Part shown: positions 6,192-11,667 of the stretch, piece after piece | How the letters are laid out: each line of letters starts with the position of its first letter | How positions within the stretch are numbered: the stretch's first letter is position 1 | Source: JBQTIM01 sp052388135 | Lineage (GTDB): Bacteria; Elusimicrobiota; Elusimicrobia; FEN-1173 | Length of the DNA stretch: 11,696 nt | Assembly: GCA_052388135.1 (NCBI GenBank) | Contig: JBQTIM010000194.1 | Coordinates: 1 to 11,696 of the forward strand | Direction: 5' to 3' | The notes under the pieces: generated by a model | What the model saw: the letters and a program-made list of their open reading frames with translations, nothing else | The model's database searches: none | Told to the model about the DNA's origin: nothing | Position numbers and translations under genes: made by a program

Positions 6192-7876
6192 GAGGCTCCT
6201 TCCGGTTCCGCCGCCGGTCCCGCCAGAGGGCCGGGCCGAAGCCGCAGAGTGTTGAACGACTCCCATAACAATAGCAAGGCGAGGCCCAGCAACACCAGCG
6301 CCACCGCCGGAATCGTCTCCCAGTGCCCCTGGCCCGACGCCAGCGCCGCCGCCCAGGGCCGGATGGCCAGGACCAGGGCCCAAAAAGTCATCCCCAGCAT
6401 GAAAACCATGGGAACCGCGGTGACCTGCCACAGCCCCTTGGTCCGCTTGAGCCAAACCGTCAGGCCCAGGAACGTGAGCCCGGCCAGAAGCTGGTTGGAC
6501 GTGCCGAAGATGGTCCAGAACATCCGCCAGGCGGGCACCGCGCGGCCGGCGGCGTCCGTCAAAGTGAGGCTGACGAAAAACGCCGGCGGCGCCAGCGTCA
6601 ACAGGGTGGCCGCCGCGCCGCCCTTCCAGCCTTTCCACCCCGTGATTTCCTGCAGAATGTAGCGGCCCAGCCGGGTGGCCACGTCCAGCGTGTCGTAAAT
6701 GAACGTGGCGAAAGCCAGCAGGGCGAAGGAGCGCGCGAAAGCCGCGTTGACGCCGAACTGCTCCACGAAATGCGCCAGGCCGTTGGCGTAGATCACGTCC
6801 GGCGTGGCGCCCAGGGCCGGGTCGCCGGGCTTCAAGAGCATCACCGTGGACAGCGCGATGACCGCCACCAGCCCCTCCAACAGCATCCCGCCGTAGCCCA
6901 CCATGCGGCAGTCCGTCTCCGTCGACACCTGCTTGGACGTGGTGCCCGAGCTCACCAGCCCGTGGAAGCCGGAGCACGCCCCGCAGGCCACCGTCACGAA
7001 CAGCATGGGAAAAAGAGGCATGCCCTTGGCGCTGGTCAATCCCAGGAACGCCGGATATTGCACGCGGTCGCCCGAGAGAAAAAGCCCCAGCACGCCGGCG
7101 ATGAGCGCGCCGTACAAAAAGAACCCGCCCAAATAACCCCGCGGCTGAAGCAGGATCCACATGGGCAGGATGGAGGCCACGAAGCAATAACCCAGGATCA
7201 GATAATTCCAAACCAACTGGGGCCGCTCGCCGCCGAAAAGGATGGGAATGCTCTGGCCGTACCAAATGGTGAACCCCACCAGCGGCACGAAAATCTGCGT
7301 GGCCAGCCAATGATGCATGCGCAGGCGCGTGAGGCACAGCCCCATGGCCACGGCGATGAAGAGATAGAGGGTGGAGGACGCCGCCACGCCGCCGCCGAAC
7401 TCGGCCTGCGTGAAGGACGCGGCGGTGATGTCGGTGAACGCGGTGATGACGTAAACCAGCGAAAGCCATATGAACGCCAGAAAGAAGGTGTAAGCCCGCG
7501 GGCCCACGTTCTGCTTCACGATCTCCGCCACGGAGCCGGCCTTGTGCCGCACGGACCCCACCAGGCTGGAAAAATCGTGCACCGCGCCCAGGAAGACGGA
7601 GCCCAGCACGATCCACAAAAGCGCCGGCAGCCAGCCGAACCAAATCCCCGCCAGGATGGGCCCCACGATGGGCCCCGCCGCCGCGATGGCGGAAAAATGC
7701 TGGGACAGCAGCATGGGCGCCTTCACCGGCAGAAAGTCCACCCCGTCCCTTTGAACGTGGGCCGGCGTGGGGCGGGCCTTATCCAATTTATAAACGCGCG
7801 ACAGCCAGCGGCCGTAGACCGCGTAGGCCAGGAGGAATGTCAGACAGGCGGCGGAAGAAACCAGGGCGAGGCTCAT
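6188..7876 (-). CDS. cstA: Carbon starvation protein CstA / BtsT-family permease
   Basis: 562 aa polytopic inner-membrane protein with many hydrophobic helices along its whole length. The family signature is clear in the first 120 residues: DGVDFLPVKAPMLLSQHF, then SAIAAAGPIVGPILAGIWFG and VFLGAVHDFSSLV. E. coli relatives CstA and BtsT are proton-coupled pyruvate importers, and CstA has also been linked to peptide use in starvation; the substrate here is inferred only. At 562 aa it is shorter than E. coli CstA (about 700 aa), corresponding to a compact form. The ATG at 7876 lacks a strong Shine-Dalgarno. Its TGA shares ATGA with the exbB start. It heads the exbB-exbD-tonB-DUF488 run, an unusual placement beside a TonB motor. 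Confidence 0.93.
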   Translation of the reverse strand: MSLALVSSAACLTFLLAYAVYGRWLSRVYKLDKARPTPAHVQRDGVDFLPVKAPMLLSQHFSAIAAAGPIVGPILAGIWFGWLPALLWIVLGSVFLGAVHDFSSLVGSVRHKAGSVAEIVKQNVGPRAYTFFLAFIWLSLVYVITAFTDITAASFTQAEFGGGVAASSTLYLFIAVAMGLCLTRLRMHHWLATQIFVPLVGFTIWYGQSIPILFGGERPQLVWNYLILGYCFVASILPMWILLQPRGYLGGFFLYGALIAGVLGLFLSGDRVQYPAFLGLTSAKGMPLFPMLFVTVACGACSGFHGLVSSGTTSKQVSTETDCRMVGYGGMLLEGLVAVIALSTVMLLKPGDPALGATPDVIYANGLAHFVEQFGVNAAFARSFALLAFATFIYDTLDVATRLGRYILQEITGWKGWKGGAAATLLTLAPPAFFVSLTLTDAAGRAVPAWRMFWTIFGTSNQLLAGLTFLGLTVWLKRTKGLWQVTAVPMVFMLGMTFWALVLAIRPWAAALASGQGHWETIPAVALVLLGLALLLLWESFNTLRLRPGPLAGPAAEPEGAS

Positions 7877-7913
7877 GCGAACCGGTCCATGGGAGAGGCG
7901 GCGTTATTCAGCG

Positions 7914-7930
7914 GCCGGCCGAGCGCCGGC
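7914..7930 (-). other. GC-rich hairpin in the cstA leader
   Basis: GCCGGC at 7914-7919 and again at 7925-7930 (each its own reverse complement) can form a 6-bp stem with a 5-base loop in the untranslated leader of cstA, between the promoter-like boxes and the start codon. No T-run follows on either side. It could affect mRNA folding or be chance in GC-rich DNA. Confidence 0.25.
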
Positions 7931-7943
7931 GCCGTGAAGCCAT

Positions 7944-7972
7944 AAAATAGCGTTTTCCTCCGGCGGGATCAA
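7944..7972 (-). promoter_or_regulatory. Candidate sigma70-type promoter for the cstA operon
   Basis: On the minus strand TTGATC (7967-7972) and TATTTT (7944-7949) are separated by exactly 17 bp, each matching 4 of 6 consensus bases. Transcription would start near 7937 and leave a leader of about 60 nt before the cstA ATG. The AT content of this patch stands out against the GC-rich surroundings. I see no obvious operator, such as a CRP-like site. Confidence 0.4.
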
Positions 7973-8043
7973 GCCGATCGGAGCCCTATTTGCGCCAACT
8001 CGTCACACATTCATGCGGCGAAGAGAGACGCTGTCCTTTTGGT

Positions 8044-8118
8044 TCAAAAACCCTCTATTGGGCAGGTTTTTCGGCCGGCTCGGAAACACCATAGCGCCCG
8101 TGGATTAATAGACCACAT
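8044..8118 (-). CDS. Possible 24-aa ORF directly after the terminal attC
   Basis: ATG 8118 is preceded by GGGAGG about 6 nt upstream and lies 11 bases beyond the attC1 core site, exactly where a cassette gene would begin. The reading frame gives MWSINPRALWCFRAGRK then TCPIEGF and TGA at 8044. I recognise no family. It may be a tiny real gene, the 5' remnant of a cassette whose rest (including its attC) was lost, or chance. The strong ribosome site is the only positive evidence. Confidence 0.25.
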   Translation of the reverse strand: MWSINPRALWCFRAGRKTCPIEGF

Positions 8119-8129
8119 TAGTTCCTCCC

Positions 8130-8201
8130 GCCTAACGATAAAGTTAAGCCGCGTTTGGCGCGCGCCGCGTGACAAACGTCGGCTTGAAGGACTTGTTGGA
8201 C
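8130..8201 (-). other. attC recombination site 1 (last of the array)
   Basis: The site is 72 bp. On the minus strand the left core is GTCCAAC (RYYYAAC form) and the right core is GTTAGGC (GTTRRRY form). Inner arms TTCAAGCCGACG and CGCGGCTTAA pair imperfectly, as in classical attC hairpins, with a central GC-rich stem. It lies 12 bases after the stop of the exported Cys-tail protein and terminates the array. Confidence 0.88.
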
Positions 8202-8213
8202 AGGCTAGTTTTT

Positions 8214-8747
8214 TTAATTGCATCCATCTCCACAGCATTCGGGAGTGCACTGAAGTTTTGTGGGGTCTGTGGTTTCGAATTGTCCGCGGGTGGTGGTGAT
8301 TGTCCAGGCGCGAATGGCCTCTAGCTTACATCCCTCCGCATCTAGTTTCTTTACGACGGCCACAAATCCAGTCGGACGGTGTTCATCCGAGCCTTTCAGC
8401 CCACATGGCATCGCCATGTGAAATTCGGTTTTGTCCAGCTCCAGAACATCCATTACTTCCCGTTCGGTTTGGTTGATGTGCTTTTGTAACCAGAGCATTC
8501 CACTATCCTGGCGCTCCACCTGTGTAATTGAAAGACTGCCGGTTGACGAGCCAACCAACCATCCGCCAATCGGTTTGACTTCTGGCGCTCCCGGGATGGG
8601 ATCGTTTGCATCAGGGCCTGCCTTATATCGCAGCCCAATATGAGATTTGGCACGTGATTTTGTCAGCGGTTCTACCGCTTGGATCCTAGCAAGGGTTAAA
8701 CAAGCAAAAAATGCCGCTATTCCTAAAAGTCTAAGTCCCTTTCGCAT
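8214..8747 (-). CDS. Cassette-encoded exported protein with Cys-rich C-terminus, unknown function
   Basis: 177 aa, family not recognised. A classical signal peptide covers residues 1-24 (MRKGLRLLGIAAFFACLTLA then RIQA), so the protein is probably periplasmic or secreted. The mature part is soluble, with isolated Cys in AMPCGLKG and EGCKLEA, and ends CTPECCGDGCN with four closely spaced cysteines. Those could bind metal or form disulfides (inference). ATG 8747 is chosen because GGAG lies 7 nt upstream and the signal peptide begins there; an in-frame TTG at 8768 would start inside the attC core. The gene sits between attC2 and attC1, with its stop 12 bases from attC1, so it is a complete cassette. 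GC is lower than in the backbone genes. Confidence 0.75.
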   Translation of the reverse strand: MRKGLRLLGIAAFFACLTLARIQAVEPLTKSRAKSHIGLRYKAGPDANDPIPGAPEVKPIGGWLVGSSTGSLSITQVERQDSGMLWLQKHINQTEREVMDVLELDKTEFHMAMPCGLKGSDEHRPTGFVAVVKKLDAEGCKLEAIRAWTITTTRGQFETTDPTKLQCTPECCGDGCN

Positions 8748-8762
8748 GATTTCGCTCCGTTG

Positions 8763-8826
8763 GCCCAACGAACGAGCTTAGCCACGCCGCGACGTGCGCG
8801 GCGTCGGCTGCGGCGCCTTGTTAGGC
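8763..8826 (-). other. attC recombination site 2
   Basis: The site is 64 bp. Minus-strand cores are GCCTAAC (8820-8826) and GTTGGGC (8763-8769). Arms AGCCGACGCCGCGC and GCGGCGTGGCT pair across a short ACGTC loop. The stop codon TAA of the uracil-glycosylase-like gene lies inside the left core, so gene end and site overlap. In the first 47 plus-strand bases it differs from attC4 at only three positions. Confidence 0.9.
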
Positions 8827-9519
8827 CAGATTAGATTTTGCATTGCTTGCGATGGCAGCATATACGATTGCCGTTTCTCTGGCCGACGGGATCACCCACT
8901 TTAATGCTTGTTTCTTCGCCCGCGCAATTTCAGGATAACGGCGAAATATTTTCTCTACGTCCATGTAACCCACTATGGGGTAAAGGACCCTTGGCGACGG
9001 AAGCGGCCAAATGAGATGTTGGAACCGGATCTTGCAGAACTGAGCGGCACACTTGATAACTTTTTCACCCATCCGGCCAGCGGTCACAACCCGATTTGGT
9101 TTTAATAAATCGAGCATTTTTCCCCATAGTTCTCCGCTGTGGGTCATTAGTTCACGGGATGGAGTATCATTGTTCCCGTTTTTCAATAGCGACCATAGAA
9201 CAGCATTGGATACCGCCGTTTCTTCAGGCTTTAAACCCAGCACCACGTGGATGGCCATCTTAAGACAGCCGTCGTCCCAGGGCCGCACTCCGATGTTAGA
9301 AATCAGCCCAAGGCGAACGACTCGGCTCTGCGCCGACAATGCACGTAGTCTCGCGAGATATGAGCCAGAGTGGTTCTGGGCTTCGGCGAGAACGAGTGTT
9401 TTATTCCAATTTGTGGGCACATGCGGAATATAGGGCTGTGGGACCGTCGTCCTGAAAATTCGAGGACAACACGTCCGGAGACAAAGTGCTATAAGAGCGC
9501 GCCTGGTTTCTGGTTTCAT
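8821..9519 (-). CDS. Cassette-encoded protein resembling the uracil-DNA glycosylase superfamily
   Basis: 232 aa, no signal peptide, probably cytoplasmic. The order of motifs resembles UDG-fold enzymes. TLVLAEAQNHSG (residues 41-52) sits where family-4/5-like enzymes have VGEAPG. AVSNAVLWSLLKNGNNDTPS (102-121) resembles the strand with a conserved Asn followed by the helix entry. LWGKMLDLLKPNRVVTAGRMG (131-151) matches the 'L..L.P.vvv.lG..A' strand. LIWPLPSPR (169-177) resembles the terminal H-P-S motif, with Pro in place of the usual His. The usual catalytic Asp/Asn of motif 1 is not obvious, so the protein may be a divergent or non-canonical member. I prefer ATG 9519; the TTG at 9537 is inside attC3. 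The ATG is 12 bases from the cassette boundary and has only GGA before it, so translation may be weak. The fold call is by eye only. Confidence 0.7.
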   Translation of the reverse strand: MKPETRRALIALCLRTCCPRIFRTTVPQPYIPHVPTNWNKTLVLAEAQNHSGSYLARLRALSAQSRVVRLGLISNIGVRPWDDGCLKMAIHVVLGLKPEETAVSNAVLWSLLKNGNNDTPSRELMTHSGELWGKMLDLLKPNRVVTAGRMGEKVIKCAAQFCKIRFQHLIWPLPSPRVLYPIVGYMDVEKIFRRYPEIARAKKQALKWVIPSARETAIVYAAIASNAKSNLA

Positions 9520-9528
9520 TCCGATATG

Positions 9529-9595
9529 GCCTAACAAAGAGGTCGCCGGCGCCGGCCGCTGTGTGGCCGGCGTCCGGGGGAGCGATTTGCTGGGC
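9529..9595 (-). other. attC recombination site 3, with one degenerate core
   Basis: The site is 67 bp. The minus-strand right core is GTTAGGC (9529-9535). The left core reads GCCCAGC (9589-9595), one base off the RYYYAAC consensus. GCCGGCC and GGCCGGC form a perfect 7-bp central stem around ACACAGC. Its sequence is unlike the other sites, as expected for a cassette of different origin. The toxin stop codon overlaps its outer base. Confidence 0.82.
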
Positions 9596-9855
9596 TATTT
9601 ATAGATTTTTTTTCTGTGGCCAAGATCAATAATAACAACCATAAGCCGGTTGTGATATGTTTCATAAAGTATGCGATAACTACCCAGTCTATAAGAGGAC
9701 ATGCCTCGTAATTGGCCGTGCAGTGGCTTGCCTTGAGCGGGGTCTTGGGCTATGGAGTGGAACGCTTTAAGGAAGCGTTCGTAGAGCGAACGGTCGGAAC
9801 GGTATACGACTACAAGCTCTTTCTCCGCCTGGCGAGTGAGCTCAATTTTATGCAC
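9595..9855 (-). CDS. RelE/ParE-family toxin of a type II toxin-antitoxin pair
   Basis: 86 aa, the usual size for this toxin superfamily. The pattern matches the RelE/YoeB/ParE fold: an N-terminal strand IELTRQAEKEL, a helix pair, HGQLRGMSSYRLGSYRILYE (with Arg56 and Arg61 in the central strands) and a C-terminal VVIIDLGHRKKIY. In RelE-like members such basic residues (the HRKKIY end) cleave ribosome-bound mRNA, while ParE members act on gyrase; the sequence does not settle which applies. The start is GTG 9855, overlapping the antitoxin stop by 8 bases, a typical coupled arrangement. It is the second gene of a two-gene cassette and its stop touches attC3. Confidence 0.9.
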   Translation of the reverse strand: MHKIELTRQAEKELVVVYRSDRSLYERFLKAFHSIAQDPAQGKPLHGQLRGMSSYRLGSYRILYETYHNRLMVVIIDLGHRKKIYK

Positions 9856-10120
9856 GCTCTAAGCGGGAACGCAGGGCCTCAAGAGAAACGGTTTTGCCGG
9901 CTTTTGCCTGTTTTCGGGCGGCACGGATGCGTTTAATGGCGTTTTTATCCGAAAGGATATCAATCGTTTCAAGGAGGCCCTCATAATCCTCCGGATTGAC
10001 AATTACCATAACCGGATGGCCCCGTTTGGTCACTACGTAACGGTCATATTTTGACTCGATAGCATCAGCTACCTTGGGAAGGCCGGGGCGCAACGCTTTT
10101 AAAGTAATTGTATGGGTCAT
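9848..10120 (-). CDS. Phd/YefM-family antitoxin
   Basis: 90 aa. The N-terminal DNA-binding part (about 1-55) has the Phd/YefM layout: LPKVADAIESKYDRYVVTKR followed by GHPVMVIVNPEDYEGL. The charged C-terminal tail (AARKQAKAGKTVSLEALRSRL) would wrap and neutralise the toxin. ATG 10120 has a near-perfect AAGGAGG four bases upstream. It lies upstream of and overlaps the toxin gene, and is preceded by its own promoter and operator-like repeats, so the pair can be expressed independently of its place in the cassette array and is probably autoregulated. Confidence 0.9.
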   Translation of the reverse strand: MTHTITLKALRPGLPKVADAIESKYDRYVVTKRGHPVMVIVNPEDYEGLLETIDILSDKNAIKRIRAARKQAKAGKTVSLEALRSRLERA

Positions 10121-10137
10121 AAGCCCTCCTTTTCAAT

Positions 10138-10166
10138 AGTATACACTAAAGAGTATACATTCTCAA
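10138..10166 (-). promoter_or_regulatory. Promoter and operator-like repeats of the toxin-antitoxin cassette
   Basis: On the minus strand TTGAGA (10161-10166) and TATACT (10138-10143) are 17 bp apart, a good sigma70-type pair. Two copies of the palindrome GTATAC (10139-10144 and 10153-10158) lie within it, one over the -10 box and one in the spacer, 14 bp apart start to start. Paired short palindromes over the promoter are typical of Phd/YefM autoregulation. The leader to the antitoxin ATG is very short (about 10-15 nt). Confidence 0.7.
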
Positions 10167-10176
10167 TGGTTTTATT

Positions 10177-10239
10177 GCCCAACGATCGAGCTCAGCCGCG
10201 CCGCGACGTGCGCGGCGTCGGCTTGAGCATTGGTTAGGC
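10177..10239 (-). other. attC recombination site 4
   Basis: The site is 63 bp. Minus-strand cores are GCCTAAC (10233-10239) and GTTGGGC (10177-10183). Arms CAAGCCGACGCCGCGC and GCGGCGCGGCTGAG pair around ACGTC. The TAA stop of the DUF1275 gene lies within the left core. The central region is nearly the same as attC2. Confidence 0.92.
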
Positions 10240-10920
10240 CACGCCACTACTGTTAATTCTTGTATGGTTTCTGATTCGATAGAGTCCATAGGTAATTGAA
10301 ACAACAGCGGTTAAACCAGCGGGAAATAGTAATGCTGAGTAGTCGAAGGCGTGGAAGGCTAAGGTGCCAACGATTCCGCCGCTCAAAAATCCAGAAATAA
10401 CCAAAAAACAAAGCTGCAAACGCTTTACATTGATGGGAAGGCCACGCATTGCATGGCCAAGATAGATACCAAGATCCGTAAACATGCCGGACAGGTGTGT
10501 GGTGCGAACCACGGCTCCGCTATACGCACTAACCATGGCGTTTTGAAGCCCACAGGCGCACGCGGCCGTGTACATGCCGCAGACATTCCTATGCCTGAGA
10601 AGTGGAACGGAAACAAAGAGCAGTAGTGATTCTAACAAGAGAACGGCGCTATAACGCCGGCCAAGTTTTAACGTGCTGTCTTGGATGAGGAACCCGCTAA
10701 GGGCGGTGCCGGTGATGAAGGCGCCGATGAGCGCCGCGAAGTGAAGCGTTGCCGGTATGTCTAGATTTGCCAGTGCCTCGCCCAGCCGGGACGTATTTCC
10801 CGTGAGATGAGAGATTGTCTGTTGCTCAAAACCCAACAAACCAACCACATTGATGATGCCGGCGATGAAAGCCAATACCCACGTGCCGATCCATACCCAT
10901 CGAGGAAGCTTTGAAATCAT
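10234..10920 (-). CDS. DUF1275 (YoaK-like) family membrane protein
   Basis: 228 aa with about six hydrophobic segments, predicted in the inner membrane. The N-terminal part FIAGIINVVGLLGFEQQTISHLTGNTSRLG (about residues 18-48) is the signature of the DUF1275/YoaK family. Further family features are LQNAMVSAYSGAVVRTTHLSGMFTDLGIYLG (about 125-155) and basic residues before the next helix. Function is not established for the family. The ATG at 10920 is 22 bases from attC5; GGAG lies rather far upstream (13 nt). The stop falls in the attC4 core. GC is about 50 percent by eye, well below the backbone genes, fitting acquisition as a cassette. Confidence 0.88.
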   Translation of the reverse strand: MISKLPRWVWIGTWVLAFIAGIINVVGLLGFEQQTISHLTGNTSRLGEALANLDIPATLHFAALIGAFITGTALSGFLIQDSTLKLGRRYSAVLLLESLLLFVSVPLLRHRNVCGMYTAACACGLQNAMVSAYSGAVVRTTHLSGMFTDLGIYLGHAMRGLPINVKRLQLCFLVISGFLSGGIVGTLAFHAFDYSALLFPAGLTAVVSITYGLYRIRNHTRINSSGVA

Positions 10921-10942
10921 AATTTGTGTAATGCTCCGAGGG

Positions 10943-11002
10943 GCCTAACGCTTGAGTTAAGCCGCGCCGCAAAGCGGCGTCGGCTTGAACGAATTGTTAG
11001 GT
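10943..11002 (-). other. attC recombination site 5 (aadA-type)
   Basis: The site is 60 bp. Minus-strand cores are ACCTAAC (10996-11002) and GTTAGGC (10943-10949). The arms TTCAAGCCGACGCCGC and GCGGCGCGGCTTAA pair through a TTT loop. The layout and much of the wording recall from memory the attC of aadA-type resistance cassettes, which also fixes the polarity: the cassettes are read on the minus strand and the integrase end lies to the right. Confidence 0.93.
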
Positions 11003-11009
11003 GCTTGGT

Positions 11010-11321
11010 TCATGGTGTCTCGGCCGCGTCCCAAAGCTTGCCATACGCCGAGACCGACTGATTGCACTTGGTAGAAAGCTGCTCGACCGACAAGCCGAGG
11101 CGTGCTGCCTCTACAGACCAGAAGCGGGTCACGAACTCGTCACCGCCATCAAGTTTGGTGGTCTGTTGGAACTGAATCATCGAGTCTAGTATCCCGCAGG
11201 CACCGGCCATCTTTCCGATTGCCAAGATGCCTTGGGCGGACAGGTCGTCTTTGGCCGATGCTGGTAGTCCGAGAACAGCTGCAAGCGCCACAGATGCGAC
11301 AAGAAATTTTACGGTTCCCAT
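11010..11321 (-). CDS. Small cassette-encoded exported protein, unknown function
   Basis: 103 aa. Residues 1-23 are a clear signal peptide (MGTVKFLVASVALAAVLGLP then ASA). The mature 80 residues look helical, with KMAGACGILDSMIQFQ, a central GGDEFVTRFWSVEAARLG and QLSTKCNQSV. Cys42 and Cys86 could form one disulfide, suggesting a small periplasmic helical protein. I do not recognise a named family. ATG 11321 has GGGAGA about 5 nt upstream. The gene is the first complete cassette gene after the core site at 11337-11343 and is followed 7 bases later by attC5. Confidence 0.78.
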   Translation of the reverse strand: MGTVKFLVASVALAAVLGLPASAKDDLSAQGILAIGKMAGACGILDSMIQFQQTTKLDGGDEFVTRFWSVEAARLGLSVEQLSTKCNQSVSAYGKLWDAAETP

Positions 11322-11336
11322 GATGTCTCCCTAAGT

Positions 11337-11426
11337 ACCTAACCCGGAGCTGAGTGAGCTGGCGGACGGGGGCGGGCGCTTGCGCCCGGCCGCGGCCGAC
11401 AGGTCACTCGAGCGATTTTGTTCTGG
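11337..11426 (-). other. Degenerate attC (site 6) or attI-side junction
   Basis: The minus strand reads GTTAGGT at 11337-11343, a valid right core. The partner position carries CCAGAAC (11420-11426), which fails the RYYYAAC pattern. Between them the DNA still folds: CGGGCGC (about 11374-11380) pairs perfectly with GCGCCCG (about 11383-11389) around TT, and GAGTGA pairs with TCACTC further out. A long imperfect hairpin favours a decayed attC over attI, but the degenerate core leaves both open. Confidence 0.5.
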
Positions 11427-11586
11427 CGGCGAGGCGCCGGAGAAATGTCCGACCGGAGCGTTCCACGCCACGCTCTTTGAGTGCCTTGCGAACGATGATA
11501 ACTTGCCGACAAAAATCGATTTCGATGTTTGGGACGCTCCGATTTTAGCATTTCATTCACTTTCGGCCGCAACCGAAAGCGGCTAA
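11380..11586 (+). CDS. Short open frame of uncertain status, possibly a gene remnant
   Basis: The plus-strand frame ends at TAA 11584-11586. From about 11429 onward it reads like genuine protein (GEAPEKCPTGAFHATLFECL, then NDDNLPTKIDFDVWDAPIL and AFHSLSAATESG) with mixed, natural codon choice. There is no credible ribosome site or ATG: the only upstream start is TTG 11380, inside the hairpin of site 6. I recognise no family. It may be the tail of a gene disrupted by the recombination site, or chance. Confidence 0.22.
   Translation: MRPAAADRSLERFCSGGEAPEKCPTGAFHATLFECLANDDNLPTKIDFDVWDAPILAFHSLSAATESG
11542..11572 (-). promoter_or_regulatory. Candidate promoter reading into the cassette array
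   Basis: On the minus strand TAAAAT (11542-11547) is preceded by TGC, an extended -10 form. TTGCGG (11567-11572) sits 19 bp upstream. It points into the array and lies about 220 bp before the first cassette gene, where an integron Pc promoter would be expected. Spacing is longer than ideal and the -35 is weak. Confidence 0.28.
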
Positions 11587-11667
11587 GGCGGGCTCGGCGC
11601 TCGTCCTCGTTTTCATTGGGGGTCAGGAATTCAGGCTTTCCAAAGGCCGGGCAGCCGCCCGCGGTCC

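Larger units (their letters stand above)
7877..8129. other. Junction between chromosomal backbone and cassette array
   Basis: No long gene lies here. The stretch holds the cstA leader and promoter candidate on its left. On its right are a 24-codon ORF beginning just after the last attC site (8044-8118) and a short inverted repeat (AAAAACC 8046-8052, GGTTTTT 8065-8071, 12-base spacer). The inverted repeat is A/T-rich with flanking A or T runs and could be a weak terminator. I find no intact attC core pair left of 8130, so the array ends at attC1. Confidence 0.5.

Noticed and set aside
6192..7643. N-terminal extension of exbB through cstA in another frame
   Set aside because: The upstream part is a shadow of cstA. 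The ATG at 6191 with AAGGAG and the ATGA overlap fix the true start.
7873..7890. Five-codon leader frame (ATG 7890, MDRFA) whose TGA overlaps the cstA start
   Set aside because: It has no ribosome site of its own and such short overlaps arise by chance.
8039..8299. Plus-strand 86-codon frame across attC1
   Set aside because: It reads through the recombination site and the antisense of the exported protein gene, with no family resemblance.
8128..11343. CRISPR array, because of regularly spaced palindromic units
   Set aside because: The units are 60-72 bp, differ in sequence, sit 500-750 bp apart and alternate with genes. The core motifs are those of attC sites.
11560..11579. CTTTCGG/CCGAAAG hairpin as an intrinsic terminator
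   Set aside because: No T-run follows on either strand, and it overlaps the candidate promoter and coding remnant.
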